From Chalara sp. BL73 (taxonomy: Eukaryota > Ascomycota > Leotiomycetes > Helotiales), in contig CAKJVC010000017.1 of the NCBI GenBank assembly GCA_918026815.1, forward strand, positions 682,001 through 746,000: DNA of 64,000 nt, in the 5' to 3' direction. Position numbers and translations under genes: made by a program. The notes beneath the pieces are model-generated. The model did no database searches, was not told the origin of the DNA, and saw nothing but the letters and a program-made list of their open reading frames with translations. Positions 46,973-59,200 of this stretch are shown here, piece after piece; positions within the stretch are counted from its first letter, which is position 1, and every line of letters starts with the position of its first letter.

Positions 46973-48291
46973 ATGCCATCACTTCAGCGTTTACTTCATC
47001 TCCAGCCGGGTATGTCTTGGCATCTCCCCTATTCGTCCCTCGCTAAATACATGACCAGCGCGCCCAAAAGCATCGGACAATACACGAGGTATGAATATCC
47101 AAGTCAAGAACCGTTTCGGTTCGGGTCAAGTCTATGTATATGTCACCGGCCTCGCGCTAGACAATGGAAACCAGTGGTGCTTGATCAAGTCCGATGCGAG
47201 GACGCCATGGTATCCGCCTAATCCATCAGCAATTGGGACTGCGGTCTCAGAAAACTGTGCTATCAAGCTGGGAGGCCAAGGAACCACCACGAACATTACG
47301 ATACCTCATCTAGCCGGCGCTAGAATATGGTTCTCCGTTGATAAAGAGCTCACATTTCTGCTAAATCCTGGCCCGGCACGTACGTAAGATATTTCTTAGA
47401 ACAGACTATGTCGTCTGTCATTTATATTCTCCTAGCTATTAGTCACAACGCAAGTTAAGACTCAAATCTCTAGTTGTTGAGCCATCAGTCACCAACCCCA
47501 CAGACCCCAACTTCCATAGCAACTGGTCTTTCGCCGAATTCACATTTTCTCAGAACAACACCATCTACGCAAACATTAGCTATGTAGACTTTGTCGCCTT
47601 CCCCATCGCCCTGCATCTCACGCAGCCGGATGGCCAAACCCAGCAGGCTCTTGGTCTAAAGCCCACCGGCGTCTCCCAAATCGCCGCCGGCCTCAAAGAC
47701 CAATCTCTTCCATACGCAGCGGACTGGGAGAAATGCATTGTCATGCAGCAAAACGGAACTCAGGTCTTGAGGATACTGAGCCCAAATGCTGCGATGAATC
47801 TCAAGGCTGCGGATAATCTCTTCAGCGGGTATTACGACGATTATGTTAATCGGGTCTGGCAATGCTACACGAACACGCCGTTGGTGGTAAATACGCATGC
47901 GGAATGGGGTACCGTAGCAGCGCATAATGTCAATGGAGTCTTGGTTTTTCCTGGCCTGGCGACGTTCGACAAGCCGAACTCGAAGGATATCTTTAGCTGC
48001 AGCTCCGGGCCGTTTGCGAACAATGCTGGTATCACGGGGCCGCTAACGGCACGGATCAGCGCGGGGCTTAATCGAAGCAGTTTGCTGCAGCCAGGCGTAC
48101 ATCCTGACGAAGAGCGCGTCGACCAATTTTACACTGACCCTATCACGAATCACTACTCGAGACTAGCCCATACGGCAAATATCGATGGCAGGGGGTATGC
48201 GTTCCCGTATGATGATGTTCCTGCGATAGGAGCCGACCAGAGCGGCTTCGTTAATGGGGAAGTTGGACAGTTTATTGTTGAAATTGGATAG
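46973..48291 (+). CDS. GH64 beta-1,3-glucanase-like protein
   Basis: Exons 46973-47009, 47059-47379 and 47474-48291 give 391 residues in phase. Family features are visible: the N-terminal beta part NRFGSGQVYVYVTGL, then IWFSVDKELTFLLNPGPALVEPSV, FAEFTFSQNNTIYANISYVDFVAFPI and QPDGQTQQALGLK, with the later CSSGPFANN and DPITNHYSRLAH. Enzymes of GH64 release laminaripentaose from beta-1,3-glucan and share a thaumatin-like fold. The tiny first exon (MPSLQRLLHLQPA) does not look like a signal peptide, unlike expectation for a wall enzyme; a non-classical or intracellular product, or a missed upstream exon, is possible. An alternative start is the ATG at 47091. Confidence 0.85.
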
Positions 48292-49086
48292 CTGGCATGA
48301 GCTGGATAAGGTAGCATCCTAAATTCCAGTATCGAAACCCGGACCCTTGTTTCCAAGTGGGTGAAGATACACTACGCCGTTGGCATGGAGTTACCCCAGT
48401 GATCACCGTTCTTCCCTACTTTTATAACCGTCATCTTTCGCATACAAATTTGTTCATGGAATCACGGACGATGCCGCTTGATTTAGAGTCTGAACTCTAA
48501 TCCTACCCTATTTTTTATCCTCCTTTTCTTAAGCCCCTCTTGCCCTTCCCCTCTCTCTGAAAACATGTTGCTGAAGTTGAGGGGAGACTCTTCTAGTGCA
48601 AAAAAGAGTAATAGTATATTATCTATTGCTTAGACATCAAATTTTAATATATGTTAGAAAGGAAAAGAGAGCATGAGCGTCCAAGTTAGATATTGGTACA
48701 GAGTTAATAGCAGTCGTCGAGGTAGGAAGTTTTGACGTGCACCGACAAGGCTACATTGGGATGCTCTTAACAATTAGGTCAAGGGTTAAAAGGCGATATA
48801 TTTTTTTTGTTCAGCTTATTTTAACCCTTGAATGTCAAACCGAATTTGAGATATATCGCAACGAGTTTTCCTGTGCCTTCTGTCCATGATTTGCCATCTA
48901 TAGGCCATTGAAACTTAGGTCAAAAACCACTTTCGACTTCAAATCCTCAGATGCCAAGCCATCTTATCTTGGTGTCAACGTTGTCGATGTAAATCTTCCA
49001 CTCTCCTCATCCAAGTTTGGGCCCCGGAACATCATTCTATAGCCACAACTAATTAACCAAACTTCTCCACAAAAAGAGAAGAAATA
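48292..49086. other. Convergent 3' region, AT-rich
   Basis: Between the stop codons of GH64 (+) and the Rei1-like gene (-). No coding sequence supported. Confidence 0.5.
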
Positions 49087-50638
49087 TCAATCCACCCACG
49101 GAGGCATTCGTGCATACTGACTCTGAAATCAGTCGCGGGCGTAAAGAAAGCAAGGTATCCAGGCCAAGCCAGGACAAACTCAACAACCAGATGGAACATA
49201 CCTTGAAATGCTTCTGCTTATTCCCTCGCTTCTCCAGGCCAGCACGGTACTCGTTGCTCGCCCGCATTCCCGTCTTGATGATCTTCCTCTCCGCAATCAT
49301 GACGGCCTTTCTCTCGACGTCCGAAAGACCGATAAGACCCATGCTTCCTCTTGGCTGGTGTACAAGCCGTGTGTCGCTAGTTTGCGCTTCTGAGGGAGCG
49401 GATATGGAAGTAGAATCCGAATCCGTGATCGCGAGACGTTTGGGGCGTGTTTCGGGGGAAGAAAGATGTTGGCGATAGATATGGCGGCGCGACCTATGGC
49501 CTAATACTCTCCCACTTGGCAGCGAAAGACCGTTTTCATCTTTTACAAGCGTCTTCAGATCCACCTTCTCTTTCCCTTTACTCTTGCTCCCAGACTCGCC
49601 TCTTTCATCCTCATCCTCACTATCAAAATCATAAAATTCTAAAAGCTCAGACTCCGGGTCGTCAATATCAATCCGACAATGCGACGCATCACGCATATGC
49701 GCCCGGATTGCCTCCACGCTACTCCTCGTTCGGCCGCACGAGATGCATTCTTGGAACTCGGTGATGAGCGTGTGGAGGTACGAGAGCAGGGACTCGAGGG
49801 AAATCAGTGATTCCTGGGCAGGAACCTTGAAGCCGTGTTTCTCTTCCATATGCACCATGTTCTCATGAAGATAGTTAGAAGGACGGTCGCAAAAGATACA
49901 GAGAGTTTCGTGGAACCAATACTCTCCCTACGCATCTATTAGCTCTCTGTAAGGCTGGAGGCACGTTGACGAGGATGGGCCTGCTTTCCATATGCAGAGA
50001 AATGTAGTTAGTGGATTAAACACTTACCGATTCCCCTCGTTCCTCTTCCTCAGCAGCCAAGATACGCTCATAATCTCGTCCTTCATGCGCCTCATCAAGC
50101 TCCATGTGCTCCAACAAACTCGACATCTCAGCAAGAAACTGCAGCTCATTTCCCGGCACGTTGCTCTCGCGCAGTGTCTTTTCAATCTCTCGCCTCTCGT
50201 ACCAAGGGACATTCCGCAAATGATTCTGACTTTTGAGATGATTTTGATATGCCTTTGGGTCGTCGAACTCTTTTTCACAAGCGGAACACTCTGCCGAAAA
50301 CGTGTGAGGTGGTTGATTTGCAGCGGAGTTCGAAGTGAGGATAACCTCGTTGAAAATGTCCTGTGTGAGGGGTGGAAGGGATGCTACACGGCGTTTGAGG
50401 TTGTAGACACTTAACTTACGTTAGGAGTTGAAGAATTAAGAGGGGGTGAGACGGACTGCCAAGCGCTTTTCATATGTGCTCGCTGCTCCTTGTTGTCTTC
50501 GAAGGAAGTTTGACATAAAGAGCAATTAAAACCTTGAATGGGCAATCTCTCTTCCATTTTTGAGCTTGAGTTTGCTGTATTTGTATTTGATGTCATGCTT
50601 GAGGTTGTTGATGTTGTGGATGTTGAGCCTCCTAGCAT
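49087..50638 (-). CDS. Rei1-like C2H2 zinc-finger protein, cytoplasmic 60S maturation factor
   Basis: Exons 50638-50457, 50409-50028, 49927-49202 and 49122-49087 close in phase to 441 residues. Four C2H2-type fingers can be read: FNCSLCQTSFEDNKEQRAHM, AECSACEKEFDDPKAYQNHL, LCIFCDRPSNYLHENMVHM and CISCGRTRSSVEAIRAHMRD, with the block WHVYNLKRRVASLPP after the first. This order is that of yeast Rei1/Reh1 and human ZNF622, which release Arx1 and help recycle Tif6 and Alb1 during late cytoplasmic 60S maturation. A C-terminal basic part ends in KHFKSQYARMPPWVD. The Ser/Thr-rich leader (about 25 residues) before MEERLPIQG may not be translated if the later ATG is used. Confidence 0.9.
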
Positions 50639-51452
50639 AAAGATTCTAAAGCGCTTCTGAACCAATTTTTTTGCTTCTCTCGTATGAGAAGTGGAATTAG
50701 TAAACTTGAAATCTCTACAGAATCCAGTCTCAAGCACATATCAAGAATTATATAAACAACTCCCTTTCAACATGAAGCTGCTCCCATTGACCAATGAAAC
50801 GCCTCGATCCAGCCAGCCATTGGTGCTCCTGCAACAGTGGCAGTGTAAGCGAGTTTGTGAGTCTAACTATGACTCAAAGTCAATTAAGACCTTCCCAATT
50901 CAACCTCACAACCTCGAAGTCACACGTATTTTAACTGGCCAGTCTCAGTCATCTCGTCGAAGTTCCATTTTCCCATCAAAATCGCTATTCGACTCATAAT
51001 GACACACTTTTCGTCTTCCGAGGTCCCCACAACCCCGCCTCCGCCACAAACCGCGTGTGGCTAGTCATCAGCCACAACACCCCGAGGACCATAGGGCTGG
51101 ATCTTGGAATTAGCTTCGATGCTTGAGTCGTGGTGACGCAATACTTCGCCTCGTTAATAGAGTTTGAAGCCTTGAACGATGTAATTTTTGGGCAGGATGT
51201 GGAGAAGCCGCGTAAAGGTTTAGCGCCAAGACGGCATGACGGCTCTGATATCGATATCGTGAAAGATGAGGGAGTATATATGCGGTGGAACAGCCCCCAA
51301 GCGACGGCATATCTCATAGCCCATCCACGATAAAACCTGCAATATAATCACTTTATCTCGGAGGACGTATATCCAGGTTGAAAAATTGTCAGACATCCAT
51401 CATATTAAAACACCAAGCCTAGTCAACCAAAATCATCAAAAGTAAAAAGAGA
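50639..51452. other. Divergent intergenic region
   Basis: Promoter space between the Rei1-like gene and the Gly/His-rich gene. An A-rich leader directly precedes the ATG at 51453. No further gene supported. Confidence 0.45.
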
Positions 51453-51803
51453 ATGGGAATATTCTCCTGCGTCTCACACGCCCTCAAAGGCCGGAAACAT
51501 AATCAACACGGTTATGGCGGCGGCGGAGGCTATGGCGGTCCGCAGAACTTCGGAGGAGGGTATGGTGGTCAGCAAAATTTTGGGGGACCACCACCGCAAT
51601 TTGGTGGACATCATGGTGGAGGACACCATGGAGGGCATCATGGACATCATGGCGGTGGAGGAGGGTTTGGCGGGGGATTTAGCGGTGGAATGGGCGGACC
51701 AGGCGGGCACCATCATGGGGTTCCGGGCGGGCATCATGGAGGAGGTGGTGGATTTGGAGGTCCCGGCGGGCATCATGGTGGTGGTGGACCTGGTCGCTGG
51801 TAA
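51453..51803 (+). CDS. Small Gly/His-rich protein with N-myristoylation-like start
   Basis: Single exon of 116 residues. The start MGIFSCVSHALKGRK fits the loose myristoylation pattern (Gly2, small residue at 6) with a Cys that could be palmitoylated and a basic patch after it. The remainder is almost only Gly, His, Pro, Phe, Gln and Tyr: GGYGG and QNFGG units first, then GGHHGG and GGPGGHH units. There is no signal peptide. A membrane-tethered, metal-binding (poly-His) low-complexity protein is a reasonable reading, but no function is known to me. The clean ATG context and strict phase of Gly codons support translation. Confidence 0.65.
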   Translation: MGIFSCVSHALKGRKHNQHGYGGGGGYGGPQNFGGGYGGQQNFGGPPPQFGGHHGGGHHGGHHGHHGGGGGFGGGFSGGMGGPGGHHHGVPGGHHGGGGGFGGPGGHHGGGGPGRW

Positions 51804-52291
51804 TGGGTTCTGAGAGAAGGACCTGTGTACGTTAGCATGTGCTATGGTAAAGCAGCAGGAGTTGGGGAGTTTTATGAAGGAATCTCGCAGTGCATGTTTT
51901 TAGACAGGGAGGCACGCAGGGTTATGGTCGGAGGTATTCGGAAACTCTGTTACTCTGTATTGAATATTCCATAGTCTATGCTTACACAACTAATTACAAC
52001 TAGCATCAACGCCATCCTGCAGGAGTTGTGAGAGTACAAGATTCCTTTCACTACTTCGCTGCATGGCTCTACTGCTCATAACTTAGTAGTTGGTCGTTGT
52101 TGACATACAATTACGTGTTTGATCCTTTCCCTTTCCCTTTTCCTTTTTAGGCTTTGGGGTTGCAAAGATTCGACACACCTGGTTGTTCGTGCTCTAAAAT
52201 GGAATGCAATAAAATGCGATTATTGTGATGTGCTAACCTCCAAACAAAAGTCCAGGGTATCTAGAGCTAGGGAAGAAGCAAACCATGTTTT
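51804..52291. other. Intergenic, convergent
   Basis: 3' regions of the Gly/His-rich gene and of the minus-strand gene that follows. Nothing coding seen. Confidence 0.5.
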
Positions 52292-55200
52292 CTATGAACA
52301 GACCTTTTTAGCAGCATGGTTGCCAGTCTCTCCTTCTTCAAGCCTATCGGTATGTGCCTTTCGCTTCATGTCTTGTCCCTCCGCTGTCAGCAGTTAGCTA
52401 TCCAATGTTCTGCACCTTATTATTTATCAAATTTATCAGGATATTATAAATGGCACCTAAGCACGACTAACCTGGTGGTGGTAGTAGAAGGCCATTTCGA
52501 GCTTGGATCCTCATCCTGAACTCGCCTAATGTAATCACCTCTCTAGTCTCTTGGTCATAAACCATACGTAGCAACCCTTCGGCCTTGGCTTGTTCTTCAA
52601 TGATCACGCGGTCTAACTCAGAGGATCCGAACGTTGAAACATACTTGTCCCATTCTTGGTCAGGCATGGTGGATGGTATAAGTTCTACAAAGTGTCCTCC
52701 CTGGTCTGCAAGGATTTGAGCAAATGCAAGTCGTTGTTGTTGGGCTTCAGGCTTCAAGTTCATCTGAGCCCAATGCCCCCAAAACATAGATAGCTTGATT
52801 GGCTTCGTCATCGCCAGCTTCATCCACTCCAGAAATACATCAGTGGCTTTGCTGAAAATTGCGTGATGAAGACCTGCATGTCTGCTCTCAGTATGTCAGT
52901 CTGTGTCGTAAATTGGACATGTTCCCTTATACGCCAGAACTTGGCACCTTTGATGCTATGACATTTTGCGGGCAGATTTGGGATGATCGGGAGAGTCTTA
53001 TGAACTAACGGTATGATGGTAATTGAGAGTTTATTGATGCTATGACCCTGCATGATAAACTTGCATTGAATAGCCTCCTCGACGTCACCCTTTTCATTAT
53101 CAATTAAAATGATGTGCGAAATATTCTTCAACTAAATAGAATGGCTGTCAGCAAACAAGAAGCCAGGAAAGAAATGCGCTAGATAGATATCATTACTCAG
53201 ATCTCGCCTGGTACATCACCACATTCCTGATGTCAGGCCTGAACCATAATATCCATTCCAGTAGTGCAAGGTCTGTAAGATCTTCAACGTAGATTACTCA
53301 CCTCAGATTCAGAACAAACAAAATTCTGCTGATACGCGCCATGTACCGAGATCCCACAATTGTCAGTCCTTTCTTTGTATTGATGGTAGAATTCCGATAA
53401 CGACACTGTTCGCATGTTATCATGGACTAATGTGTAGTGAACTCTTTCGACCCATGCCTCAAGAAAATTGTAGCCTGCTCTTGTGGCCACAGCTTCATCC
53501 TCTACACTGGATAATAAACTTGAAGGCGTTACTTTCAAAGTCCGGATAATACACTGGTATTTCGGAGTGATGAGAGAGAAACTACACGACATGAGTTTCT
53601 CAACAAGAGTTCGTCCAGCAATATCCTTTGAAAATGCATCGCAGATTCCTTGGAAAATAGATTTCGAGAAAGTGCTTGCTTTCTTGTTGATTATTAAGTG
53701 ATGGGAAATGCTTTCCTCCGTGCAGGCAGGATCGCCAAACTCCTTCAGGATCTCGAGAACATCCATATGTCTTCCTGCAATTCTCTCCGGATAATCCTTC
53801 CGCTCCCAATCTACCAGGAAACGAAGTCCAAGATTCGTTGCATCTGTGTCGCCAATCTTTGAGGGGGAGCACCAGAATATGACATTGCCAGACATTATTC
53901 GCACATGAAATTGGCAACCTAATGCCTTCGACTATTGAAGGATCAGTAATCTAAGAATGTACCAAGATTCGTAACACATCAACAAGGTGTGGGAAAGCTC
54001 CGAACGGTAATAGCAGGACAACATACTACGATAGATTTTGAGGCTGGTTCTATGGATGAAAACGACTCGTACACTTTTCGAACCACCGATTCTTCATAGC
54101 TAGTTTGAAAAGACCCAATTATTAAGATGCGGTGATGCTGTGGATACTTGCCTGTTGCATTGGCTTTGCGCAGATCTGCCATCAAGTCTGGTGGGATGGA
54201 AATTTGATCTGATTTGGCTGAGCTTGAACCATGAGACTGTACGCACTTGTGCTGGCTAGTGGGTTCATTTCTCGCGGGGAAAGGTTCTTCCTTGACTGTG
54301 CCGTGTTAGTGTTAGACTTTTTTTACTCTTTGACGAAGAACCTACAGAACCTCTCCCAAGTCATTGAATCGGCAAGCCATGCACGGTAGGAAGAAGAACA
54401 TGCCGCATGCTCCTGATTGGCGAAGTCTCTCACTGATTGTCATATTAGTCAATGAAATCCCGAAAATAAATGGCCAACATATCATGAAACACTGGAAGGT
54501 TGGTCTCTAAAGTTGCTCTCACTTTTCTGTAAGTATTTGAAGAATTCTCTGCGCTTTGAAAGTCCACCTTGCGCCTTTGCCTTTTCCTCCATGTGCTGCT
54601 CAATAGTCCTATGTAAAACAGGATGAGATATGCGTGGTGTGTTGTTTTGACGATCAGCTGGCTGAGCATAACCTCTTGAATCACTTCTGGAGTCACATAG
54701 GGGAGCATCACTGGTTTGGTGCCCAGCCATATTGTGGTTTGCACTGCTACTGCCTGGGAAAGATCGAAGCGGATACAGTCGTGCAGGCTCTCGGCCAGGG
54801 AACGGGCTATTCTTGACTGACATTTGTTAGATTGATTGCGGGAACGAGGGAGGGGTAGATTCTAATAGACTGAAATAGCGATAGTGCTTTGACTTACAGA
54901 AATCAGCCCAGACCAAGGATTCTGCATACCAATTTTGCCAGTCTTTGCTCTCAGTCGCAAACTTGGTTTCTGAAACCTGACGTTTTTCTCTGCAAACTTC
55001 ATCAAATTTGGCAGATGCAGCAAGCCCAAGGCTTAGTGTCTTGGATCGTATAAGTTCAATCTGAGAATTGTAACCAGTAGCAGGCGGATTGCGATATGGA
55101 AATATCTCCTTGGGGACTGAAAACACGTGAGAATCCATCAATATATTATACCACAGGAATTATGACCAAAAACCTAACCAAAAAAAAAACTCACAGAATC

Positions 55201-55387
55201 GTCCCCAGACGTTGGATAGTGCCTTCCACTGTCTCCATTCCTTGGACTCACTCCGATAGCGATCATGGGCATCTCTCTCATATACATCGCATGCCCTCAG
55301 AAAACTGAATTCGGAGATCCCTGCCTTCTCGCACTTACTGAATATCGCCTCGGATATATCACCCTTCTCCGCGGTATTTTGCGCCAT
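52292..55387 (-). CDS. Unrecognised multi-exon protein with repeated N-terminal exon units
   Basis: Starts at 55387 (MAQNTAEKGDISEAIF). The first exons splice cleanly: each ends in W..F plus a first-codon-base T, and the next begins TC, so phases match. Three units share (C/S)xESK(E/D)W..W..xxxVWxxF or a variant, followed by F(K/P)xxxFPxRxxP. The central exon (about 53943-53300) is open for over 200 residues, and two later blocks (53131-52930 and about 52844-52468) also look coding. The last exon (about 52386-52292) follows a good GTTAGT donor, branch CTAAC and CAG. The joints near 53130-53310 and 52850-52930 are uncertain because good-looking coding text appears in more than one frame, so a frameshift cannot be excluded. 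No known domain recognised; mostly helical and soluble, no signal peptide. Confidence 0.55.
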
Positions 55388-56434
55388 TGTTGACTTGGTT
55401 GAAGGCACAACTACGGATTTGAGGACGAGGCGGAAGCTTCAGGTTTGTGGGGAGGAAGGAAGGAGACGCGTGAATCAACACGTCTACTTCCGGAAGTACG
55501 GGGAGGGTCGTTCTTTCCCCTCTTTCTAGGAGGCTACTATTGAAAACCCTGGTTGAGTGTGTTATCAGAGTGATTAGCACCAAGAGGGAAAATACCACAT
55601 TTTCGACCAACTTAATATCAAAGTCCTTGCTCAGTCGCCATCAAGTCTTCCGTCATCGATGTCCCAAGTTTCAGGTACTTTGATCCCGCCCAAGGTGAAA
55701 CTTTTGGCTATGAGGACCATCTTAATAAAGCACTTCCCGATGAATGTTTAGAAAGTCGAAGCACATTGAATTTCGACCATCATGGCTAATATGCCAAGTT
55801 CAGTTTAGTACCGTTGGTCTCATACATCTGTTCCAAGCATAGTGATTCTTGACTATTACGAGTATAGGCTTACCATCAGAGACTATATTTTCATTAAACA
55901 TAACAAAGCCAAAAAGCCCACCTTCAGCTTCATTTGTACGCTTTTCATGATATCAAAGCATCAAAGTCATTGTGGTCTTTCTCATACTGGACCCGTATCA
56001 GACCCGTAATGCTTTGAATTGAAGACTAGCTCGGCAAGCCATAGTACCAGACGAAGTTATCTAGACGACTTGACTTGTTAGCTTTAAGCGCTTTCATGGC
56101 GCAAAGACATGGACTGCAGCCTTAGAAGCTGTGCAGAATAACTGAACGCGAAAGACGAAACTAAGAACAGGATTGTAGTGGGGAGCAATTATTAAGATCA
56201 TAGACATTAATGAAATATAGAGGCCGGAGAGGATGGAGTCATGCGAGCTCAAGCGCTGATTAATGTCTGAGATAGCATGCCCGTGTTTGTTCGATTGCTT
56301 GCCCCAAATAGTCATCTTGAGCGCTAGCAACAGCACCCAGCCGAACGCCTCATCCATGAAAGCTAGCGTGATCTTTGTCGTAAAATTATCATACAATGAG
56401 TACCATATTCCTTCGAAGGATTCTCATCATAAAC
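55388..56434. other. Intergenic region upstream of the unrecognised gene
   Basis: Contains the promoter of the 55387 gene and the 3' UTR of the Ada3 gene. The open frame at 56094-56396 (minus) starts from a non-ATG codon and shows no family resemblance, so I do not call it. Confidence 0.45.
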
Positions 56435-58573
56435 TTAGTCTTCGTCGCCTTCTTCATCCCAGGCCTCTTTTTCTTTCCTAATATATTCCACCATATCTGC
56501 ATCCTTGAAGATTGAACTATCCTCGCCTTTGGGATTGTCTACCCTAGGAACTTTGAACTCGCTATCAAATACAGGTCCAACGCCTTCGATCCACTTTTTT
56601 CTTCTATCCATCAGCGTCTTTGTAACATCACCAATGGCTGGTCGCGGGATCCCAGCAGTGCTGCCCACAAAATGACTTCCTCCGCCCGCTCCGCCAGGTC
56701 TTTTAGTCTTCTTGTTCTTGCCCATTGTCCGAGTGCGTTTGAGGTAAGCTGTTTGTACTTGACCGTCAAGATCTTCAAGGATGGTAGAGTATTCCTGATG
56801 AGCCATCCGTTCCTTGACTAGCTCTGTCAGACGTGCCTTACGTGCACCATTGATAATGGATTGTTCCTTGAGTCTGGCTTGTAAGAAGCGCAAGCGGGCA
56901 GCAATTTCATCGTCGTAGTGGGCGTCAAAATCTGGCTCAGTATCGGGTGGAAGAAATCCAAGATGGCGGAGCTCTTGTTTGATGCGCTCGTCAACCTGAG
57001 CATGATCAAGCTTAGGGTGTACTGCTTTCTTCCAAGCGTCTGAGTTCGAGTCAGGCATATATGTTGCTGGTGGCGCTGAAGCTGGTGTCTCGCTTGGAAT
57101 TTGAAGGATATCGTTGAGCTCCCCGTTTGGATCATCGCCATTGGACATGCCATTTCGTTCGTCTGATGGTGCACGATGCTCAGGTCTCATTGTCGCCAGG
57201 AGACGTGACAACAGAGGACCTGTAGAAACCTGATCTGTCTCCGCTGAATCGTCGTTCAAATTATCGATACCACCTCGACCTTGATTTGGAGGAAGCTTCT
57301 CGCGGCCCTGTTGAGGAGAATCAACTGACATAGCACCATCCTCTTCTGTCCAAATCTCTGTATAGTGCTTCTTGCCGCGGCGAGGAATTATGAACGGTGT
57401 GACGCGATCACCTCGCTCGCGGAGGAAGGCAAGGTCTTCCTCTGTAAAAGGTCGAAAGTAGGGCTCTAAATATGTTGCAAATGTATTGGCTTGGACTTGA
57501 TTCGTGGGCTTTGCATTACTGAAATCCTTGTCTGGAGGATTTCCAGGAATTAGATCCTCAAGATCTCTTTTTGGAAATACCGCCACAGAGTATATTTCCC
57601 TCTTCATGTCATCATCCATGTTCGGGGTAACCTCTCGAATCTCGTAGATCGTGGGATCAGGAAACGTGGAAGGATCGTCACCAAAGGTTTGAAGATGAGG
57701 AATGGCTGGAGCGGGTTTGGGTTGATGTTCATCTTCAGAGCTTGCCCCATCATCATTTGCACCCTTATTATCAAGATCCATACCTGTTCCCGGCGTAGCT
57801 ACAACAGGAGAGAGGGATGAACTTCCAGAGTCATCTGAAAGGCGGCGTTTGCGAGTAGGAGATGATTGATCTAGAGTCAATGTCAGTTGTCAAAGCTCTT
57901 CAGCCTTATAGCAAAAACACCAAGCAAGGAAACCTAAGGTTGGCGGCCGCTCATACAGATATTGGCATAACTAAGTCTAACTTATAACAACCCTTCAAGT
58001 GAACGGCATTTCAGAGTGACTGCCCGACCTCACAAAAAGAAACTTACCGAGATTGGAGCCATCCTGAGGTGCAAGGCCATGGGCACCATGTGTCAATGGT
58101 CGCTCCTTCTCTTCCTTAACATCCTTTTTTTTCTTGATCTTATTTGCTTTGTTCTTGCTTCGTTCTTCCTCTTCTGCAGCCTCGATCCTGATCCTTTCCT
58201 TCCGTTCTTGATCTCTTCTTTCAATTTCTATTTCTTCAAGTCTGTCCTTTTTTATGCCTGCCACCATCCGCATCCCCTTATCGTATACATTCGATCGGGC
58301 TTCGACAATGTCTGCAAGCTTTTTTAATTTCTCGATCAGAGCTTCCAAGTCCTTCGAGCTTGGTACACCGGATCCATAGTGTTCAACAATATCCTCAGAC
58401 GCTCGCAAGTGCACGATTGGCAGGTTGAGAAACGCGGTATTGCCTAGATCTGCATCCTGCGTCGAACTGGTTGTTCCGGCCAGGCTAGGAGTGCTGTTGC
58501 GACTGCGCGATTTTGCAAGATCTCCTCTCCCCTTCTTCCCAGTGCCCTTCTGACTGGGTAACGGAGGCATCAT
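56435..58573 (-). CDS. ngg1: SAGA complex subunit Ngg1/Ada3
   Basis: Exons 58573-58048 and 57870-56435 (intron 177 bases) give 653 residues. The N-terminal half has the short domain with [20 protein letters not shown] and a long charged coiled coil rich in Glu/Lys/Arg (about 110-165). After acidic low-complexity sequence comes the block [20 protein letters not shown], the [24 protein letters not shown] segment (here [16 protein letters not shown]), and the conserved C-terminal histone acetyltransferase subunit 3 domain ([32 protein letters not shown]). In yeast this protein joins Gcn5 and Ada2 in the acetyltransferase module of SAGA and ADA, stimulating nucleosomal H3 acetylation. Nuclear. 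The start is the first of two adjacent ATGs. Confidence 0.9.
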
Positions 58574-59200
58574 GCGCTCCAAGAATAAGGGGGGGTTATA
58601 TTAATGATGTATAGTTATGTTCGGGATGCCTAACTGTCACGCTAAGGACATGAGGATGAGGTTGACGCGATGGCAGAGCCGCAACATATCACGCGCTTTA
58701 TTTTTAGCGCTGAACCGGGTTTTGGCGTTTCGGACTACACTAGAAAAAGCTTGTCTAGACAAGCATCACCACATCACTTGGCGACGTTGACCTTCGATCA
58801 CAGCATACGGCATTCATGAGAAACAAGTCTGGTTCGGTGACGCATATAGTATCGCGTTACGTGCTCCTACGGCTCATACTTTAAGAGGTGTAACGGCCTT
58901 TCCAATGACTCCGTTATTATGTGTGAGTGGGCTGTTTTCGTGCTCCTCAACAAGACCTTGGCGCCGAGCAGAATCTTCTTGGCCCATCTCAACTCTTCAT
59001 CAGGAGATCAGCATATACTGACTGTGATCGTGTAGTGGCTGTAAAGCACATCAAGACAGTAGTGTACGTCTGTATAATGTTCCAATGTGCCTCTGTCTAT
59101 CATGGTCCTGATCCATGTACGCGTGGCCTGCGCAAGCAACGCTTTGGCGAAGGCTATAAGGCAGTAGGTATTCATATATCGCTGACACGACTTATCTTAG
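58574..59200. other. Divergent intergenic region, unresolved 5' exon of next gene
   Basis: Promoter of Ada3 on the left. On the right, a 5' exon of the following membrane-protein gene should lie here. An ATG frame at 58919-59032 with a leucine-rich start is one candidate and an ATG at 59102 another, but neither gives a convincing donor and intron length. Confidence 0.4.

Noticed and set aside
56094..56396. Minus-strand frame with two hydrophobic stretches
   Set aside because: Begins at a non-ATG codon, no splice sites or homology found, lies in the 3' region of Ada3.
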